NCBI GenBank assembly: GCA_029212415.1
Contig: JARGOF010000016.1
Coordinates: forward strand, 43,228 to 107,227
Source: Rhizobiaceae bacterium
GTDB taxonomy: Bacteria > Pseudomonadota > Alphaproteobacteria > Rhizobiales > Rhizobiaceae
Direction: 5' to 3'
DNA: 64,000 bases
Made by a program: the position numbers and the translations under genes. Below the pieces are notes generated by a model that did no database searches, was not told the origin of the DNA, and saw only the letters and a list, made by a program, of their open reading frames with translations. Below, piece by piece: positions 26,443-36,479 of the stretch; the stretch's first letter is position 1, and every line of letters begins with the position of its first letter.

Positions 26443-27435
26443 ATGAAGCGTACACTCCTCAGCATTTTCGCACTGGCAGCGATGTCTGCAACCGCACTGG
26501 CAGCCGATATCAAACCGGCGATCATTTATGATCTTGGCGGCAAGTTCGACAAGTCATTCAACGAATCGGCTTTCAACGGTGCTGAAAAATTCAAGACGGA
26601 TACCGGCATCGGCTATCGCGATTTTGAAATTCAGAACGATGCCCAGCGCGAACAGGCACTGCGCAAGTTTGCCCGCGACGGCAACAATCCCATCGTCATG
26701 GCCGGTTTTTCCTGGGCTGCGGCTCTTGAAAAGGTCGGCGCCGAGTTTCCGGACACTGATTTCGCCATCATCGACATGGTCGTAGACCTGCCGAATGTGC
26801 GTTCGGTCGTCTACAAGGAACAGGAAGGCTCCTATCTGGTCGGCGTGATGGCTGCCAAGAAGTCCACGACAGGCACAGTCAGCTTCGTCGGCGGCATGGA
26901 TATTCCGCTGATCCGCAAATTCGCCTGTGGCTATGCAGGCGGCGTCAAGGAAACCAATCCGCAGGCAACGGTTCTGGAAGCCATGACCGGCACGACACCG
27001 GACGCATGGAATGACCCGGTCAAGGGCGGCGAAATCGCCAAGTCACAGATCGCACAGGGTTCTGATGTGGTTTATGCGGCAGCCGGCGGCACCGGCATCG
27101 GTGTTCTGCAGGCGGCTGCCGACGAAGGCAAGCTCAGCATCGGCGTGGATTCAAACCAGAACGGCATTCAGCCCGGTTCGGTTCTGACATCCATGCTCAA
27201 ACGCGTTGACGTTGCCGTCTACAATGCATTCGACGATGCAAAGAACGACAAGTTCACCTACGGCTTCAACTCGCTTGGCCTCGCCGAAAGCGGCGTTGAC
27301 TATGCCATGGATGAAAACAACGCAGACCTCGTCACGCCGGAAATCCTTGCGGCTGTCGAGCAGGCAAAGGCCGATATCATCTCCGGCAAGATCACCGTTC
27401 ACGACTATATGTCCGACGAAGCATGCCCCTATTGA
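26443..27435 (+). CDS. BMP-family (PnrA-like) ABC transporter substrate-binding protein
   Basis: A 330-residue exported receptor with a signal peptide (about 1-21, ending ALAAD). It has the BMP-family pattern IIYDLGGKFDKSFNESAFNG and later GSDVVYAAAGGTGIGVLQAA and IGVDSNQNG. Relatives bind nucleosides or purines for an ABC importer. No permease or ATPase gene is near it in the window, so it is either an orphan receptor or works with a transporter elsewhere. No lipobox was seen; it is probably periplasmic. A strong terminator follows. Confidence 0.92.
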   Translation: MKRTLLSIFALAAMSATALAADIKPAIIYDLGGKFDKSFNESAFNGAEKFKTDTGIGYRDFEIQNDAQREQALRKFARDGNNPIVMAGFSWAAALEKVGAEFPDTDFAIIDMVVDLPNVRSVVYKEQEGSYLVGVMAAKKSTTGTVSFVGGMDIPLIRKFACGYAGGVKETNPQATVLEAMTGTTPDAWNDPVKGGEIAKSQIAQGSDVVYAAAGGTGIGVLQAAADEGKLSIGVDSNQNGIQPGSVLTSMLKRVDVAVYNAFDDAKNDKFTYGFNSLGLAESGVDYAMDENNADLVTPEILAAVEQAKADIISGKITVHDYMSDEACPY

Positions 27436-27463
27436 TCGGATAGAAATATCCATCTGAATTCAG

Positions 27464-27494
27464 AACCGCCGGGTGTCTCATCCGGCGGTTTTTT
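27464..27494 (+). terminator. Rho-independent terminator after the BMP gene
   Basis: AACCGCCGG (27464-27472) pairs perfectly with CCGGCGGTT (27482-27490), followed by a run of T to 27494. Its reverse complement also ends in a short T-poor tail, so it serves mainly the plus strand, just before the convergent yraN end. Confidence 0.9.
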
Positions 27495-27497
27495 ATA

Positions 27498-27863
27498 TTA
27501 GAAGGCGTCCGGAAAATGTTTTGGCCAGCGGCGCGGCATGACCACGACGATATCGCGGCGGATGGACAGGCGTGATGCATTTTTCTGCCGCGCCAGCCAG
27601 AGATCACCGGCGGCCTCGATCCGCCGCGCGGCCGTGCCTGTCACGGCGTTTATCCCCGCGTCCTGGGTGCTGCGCGCCTTGACCTCGACCAGCGCGATCA
27701 GATCGCCCTTGCGGACAATCAGGTCAATCTCGCCCAATTTTGTCCGGTAGCGCCGCGCGACAATCCGGTAGCCCTTGAGGAGCAGCGCCGCTGCGGCCAG
27801 AAACTCGGCATAATGGCCGCGCCGCTGCGCCCTTTGCCGCGCCGGATCCGCCGGACTCTTCAT
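27498..27863 (-). CDS. yraN: YraN/UPF0102 family protein
   Basis: A 121-residue protein with a PD-(D/E)XK-like nuclease fold: [19 protein letters not shown] at the front, then [21 protein letters not shown] with the Asp and Glu-x-Lys. Its function is not established; it is related to Holliday-junction resolvase folds. The frame is open far upstream, but ATG at 27863 gives the family N-terminus. It follows rsmI by 43 bp, the arrangement common in proteobacteria. Confidence 0.9.
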   Translation of the reverse strand: MKSPADPARQRAQRRGHYAEFLAAAALLLKGYRIVARRYRTKLGEIDLIVRKGDLIALVEVKARSTQDAGINAVTGTAARRIEAAGDLWLARQKNASRLSIRRDIVVVMPRRWPKHFPDAF

Positions 27864-27906
27864 TTGCCGCCATCCCTGGTCTGCCAAAGCTTTATGGGGC
27901 CAAGCA

Positions 27907-28791
27907 TCATGGGGCCTCATCCTTGATGGCCAGAAGCCTTTGATAAAGGTCGCGGCGCGGCAGGCCGGTCTGTTTTGCTGCCTGCGTCGCCGCCTTGGCC
28001 GTCGGCATGGACTGCGCCAGTTCGCGCAACATCGCATCGGCATCATCGATGCTGACCACCTGCGGTTCGGGCGGCCCGATCGCCAGCACGATTTCGCCCT
28101 TGACCGTGTCCTGATCGGCGTAATGGGCGGCGAGATCCCCGAGGCTGCCGCGGCGCACCTCCTCATAGAGTTTGGTCAGTTCACGGCAGACGGCAGCCGG
28201 ACGCTCCGGCCCCAGAACCGCGGCGCAGGCGTGCAGGCAGTCCTTCAGGCGGCGGGGCGATTCGAAAAACAGAAGGGTTGCGGGCGTGCCGCGCAATTGC
28301 GTCAGCCGGTCCCGCCGCGCCTTGTCACGCGATGGCAGGAAGCCGCCGAAGAAGAAACTGTCACTGGGCAGGCCAGAAGCCACCAGCGCCGCCAGCGGCG
28401 CCGAGGCGCCCGGAATGGGGATAACCCTGATGTTGGCGGCCAGCGCCAGCTCGACCAGCCGGAACCCCGGGTCGGAGACCAGCGGCGTGCCTGCATCACT
28501 CATCAGCGCGACGCTTCTGCCCTCCTTGAGGGCGGCGATCAGCTTGGGTCCGGCCTGTTCGGCATTGTGTTCGTGATAGGCGTGCGGCCGTGTTGCAATC
28601 CCATAGCGGTTCAAAAGAACCCGCGTCACCCGCGTATCCTCACAGGCCAGCACATCGGCCGAGGCCAGGGTTTCCAACGCTCTGAGCGTAATATCGGCCA
28701 GATTGCCGATGGGCGTGGCCACCAGATAGAGCGCCGGATCCAGCGGCCGTGCCGCAAGCTGATGAGTGCCAATCTGAAAGGAAGCCTGCAT
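27907..28791 (-). CDS. rsmI: 16S rRNA (cytidine-1402 2'-O)-methyltransferase RsmI
   Basis: Methylates the ribose of C1402 in 16S rRNA, tuning the ribosomal P site. The 294-residue tetrapyrrole-methylase fold shows [33 protein letters not shown] and the SAM-binding [12 protein letters not shown], in the normal order. It is divergent from the LpoA-like lipoprotein gene and upstream of yraN, as in many proteobacteria including enterics. Full length. Confidence 0.96.
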   Translation of the reverse strand: MQASFQIGTHQLAARPLDPALYLVATPIGNLADITLRALETLASADVLACEDTRVTRVLLNRYGIATRPHAYHEHNAEQAGPKLIAALKEGRSVALMSDAGTPLVSDPGFRLVELALAANIRVIPIPGASAPLAALVASGLPSDSFFFGGFLPSRDKARRDRLTQLRGTPATLLFFESPRRLKDCLHACAAVLGPERPAAVCRELTKLYEEVRRGSLGDLAAHYADQDTVKGEIVLAIGPPEPQVVSIDDADAMLRELAQSMPTAKAATQAAKQTGLPRRDLYQRLLAIKDEAP

Positions 28792-29023
28792 GTTGTGTAA
28801 CCAGTCGTGAATCGGGATGTGGCCTTTATCCTAACGCAACAGGCGGGCAGGCACATCCATCAATTTGCCTGTGGCTCCTTCAATCGCGGCGCAAACCCAA
28901 AGGCTTCTGACTTGTCCAGACTTTACCTGCAGGCCATAAGGCAATATGTACGCCCAACAACAAAAGCCCGTGCGAGAGATTCGCGGGCAGACAGGCCCGG
29001 CCGGGCATGGGGCACGACAGAAC

Positions 29024-30277
29024 ATGAAAAGCATATTTTCAGCACGCCTTTCCAAACGCACCGCATTCAAACCGGGTTTTGGGACGCTGCTTGTCACAAT
29101 GCTGTTGCTGTCTGCCTGTCAATCGGTCAATTACGGGTTGCCGCAGACCCAGACCACAAGCAATCCGGCCCCGGCCTTTGTCGAAACCAGCCTGGCGGTC
29201 AAGACGGGCGTGGCCGAGGGTGAAGTGCTGGGCAGCGGCCAGACAAGGGTGGCCCTTTTGTTGCCGATGACAGCCACCGGCAATGTCACGGCCATCGCAA
29301 CCGAATATCGCAATGCGGCGGAACTGGCGATCCAGACGCGCGGCGAAAACACCATGGAACTTGTCATCAAGGATACCGGCGGGACGGCCGCCGGCGCCAT
29401 TGCCCGCACGGAAGAAGCGGTGCGCGAGGGCGCTGCCATCATCCTGGGCCCGGTCTTTTCCGGCAGCGTCACCTCGGCTGCCTCGGTCGCCACGCCCAAC
29501 AACCGGATGATGATCGCATTTTCCTCTGATCCGGGCGCCGCCACTGATGGCGTCTTTTTGATGTCGTTCCTGCCGGACCAGATTGTCGACCGCACGGTGA
29601 CCTATGCCGCCAGTATCGGCATGTCATCCATGGCGGCCATCCTGCCCAATGGCGCCTATGGTCTGCTGGTCGAACGCCAGCTGCGGGAAACATTGGCGCA
29701 GCGCGGCGGTGAGCTGACCGGTGTGGCGCGCTATGATTACAGCAATGATTCCATCGTTGCCGCCGTCAAGGAAATCCTGCCGGCGCTCGAAGAGGCCAAT
29801 GCGATCTTCATTCCCGATGGCGGCACGGCGCCCATTGCCCTTGCGCGGGTTCTGCAAAGCGAGGGCGTCAATCTGAGCGAAAAACGGCTGATCGGCACCG
29901 GCCAATGGCGCTCCTCCGACCTGACCTCGGCCTTTCTGCAGGGCGCGCTGTTTGCCGATATGGACCAGGCGGGCTTTGAAACATTCAAAAGCCGTTACCG
30001 GGAAAAATACGGCACAGCGCCCAGCGTCAATGGCGGCCTTGGCTATGACGCCGTCACTCTGGTCGCCGACCTGCTGGCCAGCGGCAACCCGCAAGCCTTG
30101 TCGCGCCGCAGCCTGGAAAATCCAACCGGGTTTCAAGGGGTCACCGGGCTGTTCCGGTTTCTGCCCAATGGCGGCACCCAGCGCGGGTTGGCCGTCTATC
30201 AGATCGTCGAAGGCCAGGCCAATGTGGTGGATCCGGCGCCGACCTATTTCGGCCCAACAACATCAGCACAATTTTAA
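29024..30277 (+). CDS. Penicillin-binding protein activator, LpoA-like lipoprotein
   Basis: A 417-residue lipoprotein. A long basic N-terminus precedes the hydrophobic stretch and the lipobox LLSACQS (Cys at about residue 32). The rest is a periplasmic-binding fold of the leucine-binding type (VALLLPMTATGNVTAIATEY, GAAIILGPVFSGSV, RLIGTGQWRSSDL). In enterics the related LpoA activates penicillin-binding protein 1A from the outer membrane. The start at 29024 gives the signal peptide directly; the frame is open to 28946. Divergence from rsmI-yraN supports the family call; the activator role is inferred. Confidence 0.88.
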   Translation: MKSIFSARLSKRTAFKPGFGTLLVTMLLLSACQSVNYGLPQTQTTSNPAPAFVETSLAVKTGVAEGEVLGSGQTRVALLLPMTATGNVTAIATEYRNAAELAIQTRGENTMELVIKDTGGTAAGAIARTEEAVREGAAIILGPVFSGSVTSAASVATPNNRMMIAFSSDPGAATDGVFLMSFLPDQIVDRTVTYAASIGMSSMAAILPNGAYGLLVERQLRETLAQRGGELTGVARYDYSNDSIVAAVKEILPALEEANAIFIPDGGTAPIALARVLQSEGVNLSEKRLIGTGQWRSSDLTSAFLQGALFADMDQAGFETFKSRYREKYGTAPSVNGGLGYDAVTLVADLLASGNPQALSRRSLENPTGFQGVTGLFRFLPNGGTQRGLAVYQIVEGQANVVDPAPTYFGPTTSAQF

Positions 30278-30285
30278 AGCGGTCT

Positions 30286-30873
30286 TCAGCTTCGCTTGAC
30301 GGTTGCAAGAGCGCCTGAAAAAGCGCTGGCAAAACTTTCGCGATCCTGCGGATTGAGAAAGGAGCCGATATCGGTGACGCGGCCCTGGCCACTGATTTGC
30401 ATTCCGGTGATGCCGATTTCGTCGTGCCGCGCCACTTCAAAGCGCGCCCAGAAGGGATTGAAACTGTAATCGTGCGTTTTGCCCGAAGGTGCCCGTTTGG
30501 TGATTTTCAGATCGGTGCGCGAAATGCGCACATATTCACAGGCGCGTGCCGAGCGGTAATTGAGCCAGAACGCGCCGAACAGCAGGGCCAGATCAAGGCC
30601 GAAAAAGCCGACCACCGGCCAGGCGCCCGCCGCCATAAACACCACACCATGCACCAGGGTAATGATGCTGATGATGCCCATGACGATGACAAAGCCTTGC
30701 CGTCCGAGAGATCGGTAGGGCGTCAATTGCGCCTCAAAAACTGCCTTGTCATTGCCCGCGTCCTGCCAGTCCTGACCGTGCGAGGTCAAATCTGCAGGTC
30801 CGGTTGAAGCGGGATCGCCCTGTGATGCATTGCCTTGGGGTGCATTGCCATGTGGTGCATTGCCATGTGTCAT
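30286..30873 (-). CDS. DUF2244 family membrane protein with a short N-terminal repeat
   Basis: A 195-residue protein. Two hydrophobic segments (about residues 68-110) and the later pattern YVRISRTDLKITKR and FNPFWARFEV match DUF2244 membrane proteins of alphaproteobacteria, whose function is unknown. The first 25 residues contain a degenerate HGNAP/QGNAS repeat encoded by three 15-bp DNA units. Start chosen at 30873, where the repeat begins; the frame is open to 30954 over the nth promoter. Divergent from nth with 22 bp between start codons. Confidence 0.82.
   Translation of the reverse strand: MTHGNAPHGNAPQGNASQGDPASTGPADLTSHGQDWQDAGNDKAVFEAQLTPYRSLGRQGFVIVMGIISIITLVHGVVFMAAGAWPVVGFFGLDLALLFGAFWLNYRSARACEYVRISRTDLKITKRAPSGKTHDYSFNPFWARFEVARHDEIGITGMQISGQGRVTDIGSFLNPQDRESFASAFSGALATVKRS
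30820..30864. repeat. Three 15-bp tandem units in the DUF2244 gene start
   Basis: Units at 30820-30834, 30835-30849 and 30850-30864 share the last ten bases GTGCATTGCC, with changes mainly at the front. They encode the HGNAP/QGNAS pattern. The length keeps the frame, so copy number could vary without breaking the gene. Confidence 0.8.
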
Positions 30874-30895
30874 GATCACAGAATATAGAAAGACG

Positions 30896-31636
30896 ATGGC
30901 AAAAACAAAATCGAAATCCGCGACAGATTCGCCGAAACGACCGGCAAACAGCAAAAGACTGTCAAGAAGCGCCTATTCGCGCGACGAGATCGCCGAGATA
31001 TTCCGACGTTTCTCGGTTCAGCGCCCTGAGCCCAAAGGCGAACTTGAGCACGTCAATGCCTATACATTGCTGGTCGCTGTGGTCCTGTCGGCACAGGCAA
31101 CCGATATCGGCGTCAACAAGGCGACCCGGGCGCTGTTTGCGCGCGCCGATACGCCGCAAAAGATGCTGGACCTGGGAGAAGACGCGGTGCGCCAGCATAT
31201 CCGCACCATCGGGCTTTTTCGCAACAAGGCAAAAAATGTCATCTTGCTGTCAAAGGCGCTGATTGACCATTTTGGCGGCGAGGTTCCGCAGGACCGTGAT
31301 GCATTGGTCACCCTGCCCGGTGTCGGTCGCAAGACGGCCAATGTGGTCTTGAGCATGGCCTTCGGGCAACCGACCATGGCGGTGGACACCCATATTTTCC
31401 GACTTGCCAACCGCATGAGGCTGGCGCCCGGCAAGAATGTTGACGCGGTGGAGGCCAATCTGCTGCGGGTGATCCCCAAACAATATCTGTTTCACGCCCA
31501 TCACTGGCTCATCCTGCATGGCCGCTATGTCTGCAAGGCCCGCAAACCCGATTGCGAACATTGCATATTGGCCGATATCTGCAAATCAAAGGAAAAGACC
31601 TGTGATATCCCCTCACCGCTGGTGCCGCTCGGGTAA
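30896..31636 (+). CDS. nth: Endonuclease III
   Basis: Base-excision repair glycosylase/AP lyase for oxidised pyrimidines. The 246-residue protein has the helix-hairpin-helix LPGVGRKTANVVLSMA with Lys146, the catalytic Asp164 in AVDTHIFRL, and the 4Fe-4S cluster cysteines at 213, 220, 223 and 229 (C-x6-C-x2-C-x5-C). A basic N-terminal extension of about 25 residues precedes the core. The start at 30896 is preceded by AGAAAGA; the upstream open frame overlaps the DUF2244 gene and its repeat. Confidence 0.96.
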   Translation: MAKTKSKSATDSPKRPANSKRLSRSAYSRDEIAEIFRRFSVQRPEPKGELEHVNAYTLLVAVVLSAQATDIGVNKATRALFARADTPQKMLDLGEDAVRQHIRTIGLFRNKAKNVILLSKALIDHFGGEVPQDRDALVTLPGVGRKTANVVLSMAFGQPTMAVDTHIFRLANRMRLAPGKNVDAVEANLLRVIPKQYLFHAHHWLILHGRYVCKARKPDCEHCILADICKSKEKTCDIPSPLVPLG

Positions 31637-31661
31637 AGCGGTTTTCTTTGATCAGGTCAGG

Positions 31662-32378
31662 TCAGGTCAGGGGAAATTCCGGATCACGTTGCGATAGCAT
31701 CTTGTGCAGATGCACCATCATTCCCGCCGCGAAAAGCGGTGTCAGAAGGTTGAGCAGCGGTATCGACAGAAAACCGGCAATAATCAGACCGGCGAGGAAT
31801 ATTTTGGCACTGTGTTTGGAGCGCATGTGGCGGACATCCTCCGGGCTGCGATAGCGCAGGGCGGCAAATTCAAAGAACTCCCGGCCAAACAGATAGCCAT
31901 TGACCAGCAGGAAGGCGACAATATTGACGCCGGGAATGAACAGCAGCAGCAGCGCAAATATATTGCCGACGATCACCACGCCGAGGAATTTCAGCGTGTA
32001 GACCATGGATTGGCCTATCGGCAGCGCTTTGCCTGGCCGATCCCCCGGATAGTCGCGCTGCTCGATGACTTCGGCAACATCGTCAAGAAAAAATCCCGCA
32101 ACAATGGTGGTCACCGGCGCAATGATCAGGGCGAGCCCGGCGGCCAGTCCAAAACTGGCAATAATGCCAAAGACAAACCCCAGCCAACCGGCCCATTCGG
32201 GAATGCCCGGAATGAGGGCATCAAGCCAGGGCAGCGCAAAGGCGATGAAACCATTGCGCAGCAGAAACCACAGCCCGACAAGCAACAGCAAGGTCAGGCC
32301 GAGGATTTTCCAGAAGGCGGATCGGGTTTCGGGCGCAAAAAGATTGCGTCCGGCAAGGCGGGCAGCTTCAATGATCAT
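31662..32378 (-). CDS. EI24/CysZ family membrane protein
   Basis: A 238-residue protein with four or more membrane segments and the family region NIFALLLLFIPGVNIVAFLL followed by NGYLFGREFFEFAALR. CysZ members import sulfate, but many alphaproteobacterial members are uncharacterised, and no cysteine genes are nearby. Start at 32378 (MIIEAARLAG) chosen over the upstream ATG at 32420. It is convergent with nth; a 5-bp unit TCAGG repeated four times lies at 31652-31671 and includes its stop codon. Confidence 0.82.
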   Translation of the reverse strand: MIIEAARLAGRNLFAPETRSAFWKILGLTLLLLVGLWFLLRNGFIAFALPWLDALIPGIPEWAGWLGFVFGIIASFGLAAGLALIIAPVTTIVAGFFLDDVAEVIEQRDYPGDRPGKALPIGQSMVYTLKFLGVVIVGNIFALLLLFIPGVNIVAFLLVNGYLFGREFFEFAALRYRSPEDVRHMRSKHSAKIFLAGLIIAGFLSIPLLNLLTPLFAAGMMVHLHKMLSQRDPEFPLT

Positions 32379-32550
32379 GGATGTGTTCCGGTTGGAGCAT
32401 GGATTGCAGATAGTGATCACGCGGGCATATTCAACGCGGCGGGAAAATTTAAACCGCAGAACCGGACTTTACACGATCCGATGGTTCCATTTGACGGCAA
32501 TCCGCTGTAGGACGCTTCTGTCATTAAAAGCTGCCGGAGCCCGCTGCCCC

Positions 32551-33549
32551 ATGAACGACCTGGATGTTCTTTGCATTGGCAATGCCATTGTCGACATTAT
32601 CGCCCGGTGTGAAGAAAATTTCCTCATCGACAACAAGATCACAAAAGCCGCGATGAATCTGATCGACGCCGAACGGGCCGAACTGCTCTATTCGCGCATG
32701 GGACCAGCCATCGAGGCCTCCGGCGGCAGCGCCGGCAATACGGCTGCCGGGATCGCCAGCCTTGGCGGCCAGGCAGCATTTTTCGGCAAAGTGGCCAGCG
32801 ATCAGCTGGGCGGTATCTACGCCCATGACATCAGAGCCCAGGGTGTGGTGTTCCAGACGGAACCGCTGGAAAAACATCCGCCAACTGCCCGCTCGATGAT
32901 TTTTGTCACGCCCGACGGCGAACGCTCGATGAACACCTATCTGGGCGCCTGCGTGGAGCTTGGCCCGGAAGATGTTGACGCCGCTATCGTCGCCGCATCG
33001 AAGGTGACCTATTTCGAGGGCTATCTGTGGGACCCGCCAAGGGCCAAGGAAGCCATCCGCAATTGCGCCGCCATCGCCCATGAGCATGGACGGGAGGTCT
33101 CGATGACCCTTTCCGATCCATTTTGCGTGGATCGCTACCGGGAGGAATTTCTCGAACTGATGCGCAGCGGCACGGTCGACATCGTCTTTTCCAACGAACA
33201 CGAAGTCATGTCCCTGTATCAGACAGCCTCGCTTGAAACGGCGGTTGACGCGCTGGAGGCCGATTGCAAACTGGCCATCATCACTCTTGGCGAACGCGGC
33301 TCCATTGTCGCACGCAAGGGCCAGCGGGTATCGGTTTCAGCCATCGAGATCAATGAACTGGTCGATACGACCGGCGCCGGTGATCTCTATGCATCGGGGT
33401 TTCTCTACGGCTATACCAATGGCCACACGCTGGAAAGCTGCGCCCGGCTGGGCAGTCTTGCGGCAGGTCTTGTCATCCAGCAGATCGGACCGCGCCCCAA
33501 TCTTTCGCTCAAGCAGGCCGGGATCGACAGTGGACTGATTAAAGTCTGA
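32551..33549 (+). CDS. PfkB-family carbohydrate kinase, adenosine-kinase-like
   Basis: A 332-residue ribokinase-fold enzyme. The start (MNDLDVLCIGNAIVDI), SGGSAGNTAAGIASLGG and the C-terminal DTTGAGDLYASGFLYG with the catalytic Asp are present. The N-terminal form and length match proteins commonly labelled adenosine kinase in this order, which could phosphorylate adenosine or another nucleoside or sugar. Start at 32551; the frame is open far upstream over the divergent EI24 gene. No operon partner follows. Confidence 0.9.
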   Translation: MNDLDVLCIGNAIVDIIARCEENFLIDNKITKAAMNLIDAERAELLYSRMGPAIEASGGSAGNTAAGIASLGGQAAFFGKVASDQLGGIYAHDIRAQGVVFQTEPLEKHPPTARSMIFVTPDGERSMNTYLGACVELGPEDVDAAIVAASKVTYFEGYLWDPPRAKEAIRNCAAIAHEHGREVSMTLSDPFCVDRYREEFLELMRSGTVDIVFSNEHEVMSLYQTASLETAVDALEADCKLAIITLGERGSIVARKGQRVSVSAIEINELVDTTGAGDLYASGFLYGYTNGHTLESCARLGSLAAGLVIQQIGPRPNLSLKQAGIDSGLIKV

Positions 33550-33567
33550 GCCGCTTATCGCGACAGG

Positions 33568-34203
33568 CTACATGACATCTTCCGGCGGACGGCCCGGCGC
33601 GCTCTTGTAGGAGGGCATGGTCCAGCCATAGCGCAGGGCGCCACCGCGGGTGACGAAGGCCACGGTAAAGGCAATGCCAGAGGCCACATTGGCATCAAGG
33701 CCCAGCCGCATGGCCAGGACATAGGCTGAGGACCCCAAAAGCGCCGCCGTGACATAGATTTCACGACGCATCAGCACGGAGGGTTCGCTGGACAGCATAT
33801 CGCGCAGAATTCCGCCGAAGGTTGATGTCAAAATGCCGGTGACAATGGCGATGGCCGCTGAACCGGTGGCCGTCAGGCCGGTTGCCGCGCCCATGACGCA
33901 AAAACCCGCCAGGCCTGCCGCATCCAGCCACAACAGCAGACGGTAGCGCGATTCCAACCGGTGAGCGGTGAAAAAGATGATGACGGCCACCGAGGAACAG
34001 ATCAGGATATAGACATGCTCGCGCACCCAGAAGACCGGGGTCAGTCCGAGAATGAGATCACGCAGGGTTCCGCCGCCAATACCGGTCAGGCAGGCCAGAA
34101 ACAGAAAACCGATGAGGTCCAGTTGCTTGCGCGAGGCGGCAAGTGCGCCGGTCGCGGCAAATACCGCAACGCCTGCATGGTCCAGCCAGTCCAATATTGT
34201 CAC
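33568..34203 (-). CDS. TRIC/UPF0126 (YicG-like) membrane protein
   Basis: A 211-residue protein with seven hydrophobic segments in two similar halves, each with a glycine-rich turn: GIGGGTLRDLILG and TSTFGGILRDMLS. This pseudo-symmetric pattern is that of prokaryotic TRIC-type cation channels and the UPF0126 group. Its real substrate has not been shown for most members. Convergent with the PfkB kinase, alone in its transcript. Confidence 0.88.
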   Translation of the reverse strand: MTILDWLDHAGVAVFAATGALAASRKQLDLIGFLFLACLTGIGGGTLRDLILGLTPVFWVREHVYILICSSVAVIIFFTAHRLESRYRLLLWLDAAGLAGFCVMGAATGLTATGSAAIAIVTGILTSTFGGILRDMLSSEPSVLMRREIYVTAALLGSSAYVLAMRLGLDANVASGIAFTVAFVTRGGALRYGWTMPSYKSAPGRPPEDVM

Positions 34204-34300
34204 AGTGGATCAACCCGTTCATGCCCGCCCGGTGCGAACATTCAAGCCCGCACCATGCGATGATGGAGCCGCGCAGGCAAGCCCGCGCAGCGAAGACGGA

Positions 34301-34957
34301 TCAATCCGCCTGTTCGTCCTGTGGTTCGGCTGATGCATTGGCACCGGCTTTGGCGCCACCCTTGGCAACGCCAACCATGGCCGGGCGCAAGACCCGTTCG
34401 CCAATGACAAAGCCGTCCTGAACCACTTCCACAACCGTGTTGTTGGGAACATCCGGATTGGGAACCTCGAACATGGCCTGATGGAAATTGGGGTCAAATT
34501 TCTCACCGTTGGGCGAAAGTTTCTTGACGCCATGGCGCTCCAGGGTCGACAGCATCAAGCGCTCGGTCATTTCGACGCCCTCGATCAGGGCTTTCAGGCC
34601 GGCATCGGAGCCTTCACGTGTCTCGTCCGGAATGGCATCAAGCGCACGGCGCAGATTGTCGGAAACCGCCAGCATGTCGCGGGCAAAATTGGCCACCGAA
34701 TAGGACTTCGCATCGCGCACTTCGCGTGCCGTGCGACGACGCAGATTGTCCATCTCGGCGGCAAGGCGCAGATATTTATCCTTCATCTCGTCACGCTCCT
34801 CGATCAGCTGATCAAGCGGCGACAGATCATCTTCGGAATTTTCATTCACCTCACCGGCAAACGCACCGGACATGGTTTCTGAATGGGTTGCTTCACCATC
34901 AACAGTCTTTGCTGCGGGCTCTTCGTCAACACCGCGTTTATTTGTGTCATCGGTCAT
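34301..34957 (-). CDS. grpE: Nucleotide exchange factor GrpE
   Basis: The 218-residue cochaperone releases ADP from DnaK. An acidic N-terminal arm and a coiled coil (about residues 50-90, [20 protein letters not shown]) are followed by the beta domain ([20 protein letters not shown], then [11 protein letters not shown]). It follows hrcA in the same direction with a 142-bp spacer, the arrangement of this order. No CIRCE repeat was noticed near it. Confidence 0.96.
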   Translation of the reverse strand: MTDDTNKRGVDEEPAAKTVDGEATHSETMSGAFAGEVNENSEDDLSPLDQLIEERDEMKDKYLRLAAEMDNLRRRTAREVRDAKSYSVANFARDMLAVSDNLRRALDAIPDETREGSDAGLKALIEGVEMTERLMLSTLERHGVKKLSPNGEKFDPNFHQAMFEVPNPDVPNNTVVEVVQDGFVIGERVLRPAMVGVAKGGAKAGANASAEPQDEQAD

Positions 34958-35099
34958 GACGCGACATTTCCTTCACACTGATTTTGAGTTGTTGCACCGC
35001 ATATCGAGGTTTCAGCGGGAAAAATCAAGGGCAGAGCGCGTCATTGGTGCCATTGACCATTCAGTGGACCGCCATTGCGCCCTTCAGACGAAAAATCCG

Positions 35100-36176
35100 C
35101 TAGCGAATCATCCGTGAAACCATCTGTGCCGTGTAATCCACCATGGGAACGATACGCGCATAATTGAGGCGGGTAGGGCCAATGACACCGACAGCACCGA
35201 TGACGCGTTCCTCGCTGTCGCGGTAGGGCGCGACGATCAGCGATGAGCCGGACAGGGAAAACAGCTTGTTCTCCGAACCGATGAAAATGCGCACACCGGA
35301 ACCGGATTCGGCCAGTTCAAGCAGTTCAATCAGGCCATCCTTCTTTTCCAGATCATCAAACAACAGCCGAAGGCGCTCGATTTCCTCCACATCGGACAGG
35401 GAATCCAGCAGATTGGCGCGGCCGCGCACGATCAGCCGCGCGGGCTGGTCCTCGGCCGCCCCCGACCAGATGGCAACACCGCGCTCCACCAGCGCCTGGG
35501 AAAGAACATCAAGCTCCTGGCTGATCGCCGTCTTGAGCTGCTCGAGGTCGCCCCGCAATTCATCCAGCGTGTGGCCGGCCAGATGGGCATTGAGGAAATT
35601 GGCCGCCTCGGTCAATTGCGACGCGGTCACCCCGACGGGCAAATCGATGATGCGATTTTCGACCTGGTCGTTTTCGCCCACCAGAACAACCAGGGCACGG
35701 GTCGGCTCCAGCCGTACAAACTCGATATGTTTGACGACGGCATCATTCTTGTTGGTGATGACGAGGCCGGCACCGCGCGACAGGCCGGAAAGCAGCTGGC
35801 TGGCCTCGGTCAGAAGGCTTTCCACCGACTTGTTGCGCTCGACGCCGCTGACCTGTCGCTCGATCAACGAGCGCTCGTCGCTCGACAGATCACCCGATTC
35901 CATGAAGGCATCGACAAAGAAGCGCAAGCCGCGCTGGGTGGGCAGTCGGCCGGCGCTGATATGGGGCGCATAGATGAGGCCCAGTTCCTCCAGATCGCTC
36001 ATCACATTGCGAACCGATGCCGGCGACAGGGCCATGGGCAGGATACGCGACAGATTGCGCGAACCGACCGGATCACCCGAATCCAGATAGAGTTCCACAA
36101 TCCGGCGGAATATTTCTCCCGTCCGTTCATCAAGTCCGGCTGCCTGCGCGGATTCCAGAGGTGATCGACTGCTCAT
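35100..36176 (-). CDS. hrcA: Heat-inducible transcription repressor HrcA
   Basis: Represses chaperonin genes at CIRCE operators. The 358-residue protein has the winged-helix N-terminus ([13 protein letters not shown], then [40 protein letters not shown]) and the C-terminal GAF-like domain ending with [20 protein letters not shown]. Start at 36176 (MSSRSPLES) is the usual one; the frame is open to 36257. It precedes grpE and is divergent from rph. No CIRCE element (TTAGCACTC-N9-GAGTGCTAA) was noticed here. Confidence 0.96.
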   Translation of the reverse strand: MSSRSPLESAQAAGLDERTGEIFRRIVELYLDSGDPVGSRNLSRILPMALSPASVRNVMSDLEELGLIYAPHISAGRLPTQRGLRFFVDAFMESGDLSSDERSLIERQVSGVERNKSVESLLTEASQLLSGLSRGAGLVITNKNDAVVKHIEFVRLEPTRALVVLVGENDQVENRIIDLPVGVTASQLTEAANFLNAHLAGHTLDELRGDLEQLKTAISQELDVLSQALVERGVAIWSGAAEDQPARLIVRGRANLLDSLSDVEEIERLRLLFDDLEKKDGLIELLELAESGSGVRIFIGSENKLFSLSGSSLIVAPYRDSEERVIGAVGVIGPTRLNYARIVPMVDYTAQMVSRMIR

Positions 36177-36479
36177 TTCAAAGTGCCTCTTGGCACAGGC
36201 GCATCTGCTGCTGTGCCATTGTTGTCCATAGTGCCCCTGCTCCTGCGGAAAAAGCAAATGGCTTGCCCACTATATAGGGTGTTTTTTGCGATCCAGAAGG
36301 CAATTCTGCAATGCAGCACGTCATGCGGCCTACCGACAGGCTGGCAACAGCTTGCCTGCCCGGGACAGCGATGGAAAAATTCCGCATTGCGCCTGATATT
36401 GTCTGCTTTTTGCACGAAAAGCGTTTCACACTTTTCATGAAATGCTCTAGAACCCCGCAGGATCAACAGGAGTACACCC

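Noticed and set aside
31652..31671. TCAGG repeated four times at the end of the EI24 gene, as a possible phase-variable tract
   Set aside because: The stop codon is reached within the first two units on the gene strand, so changes in copy number would not change the protein.
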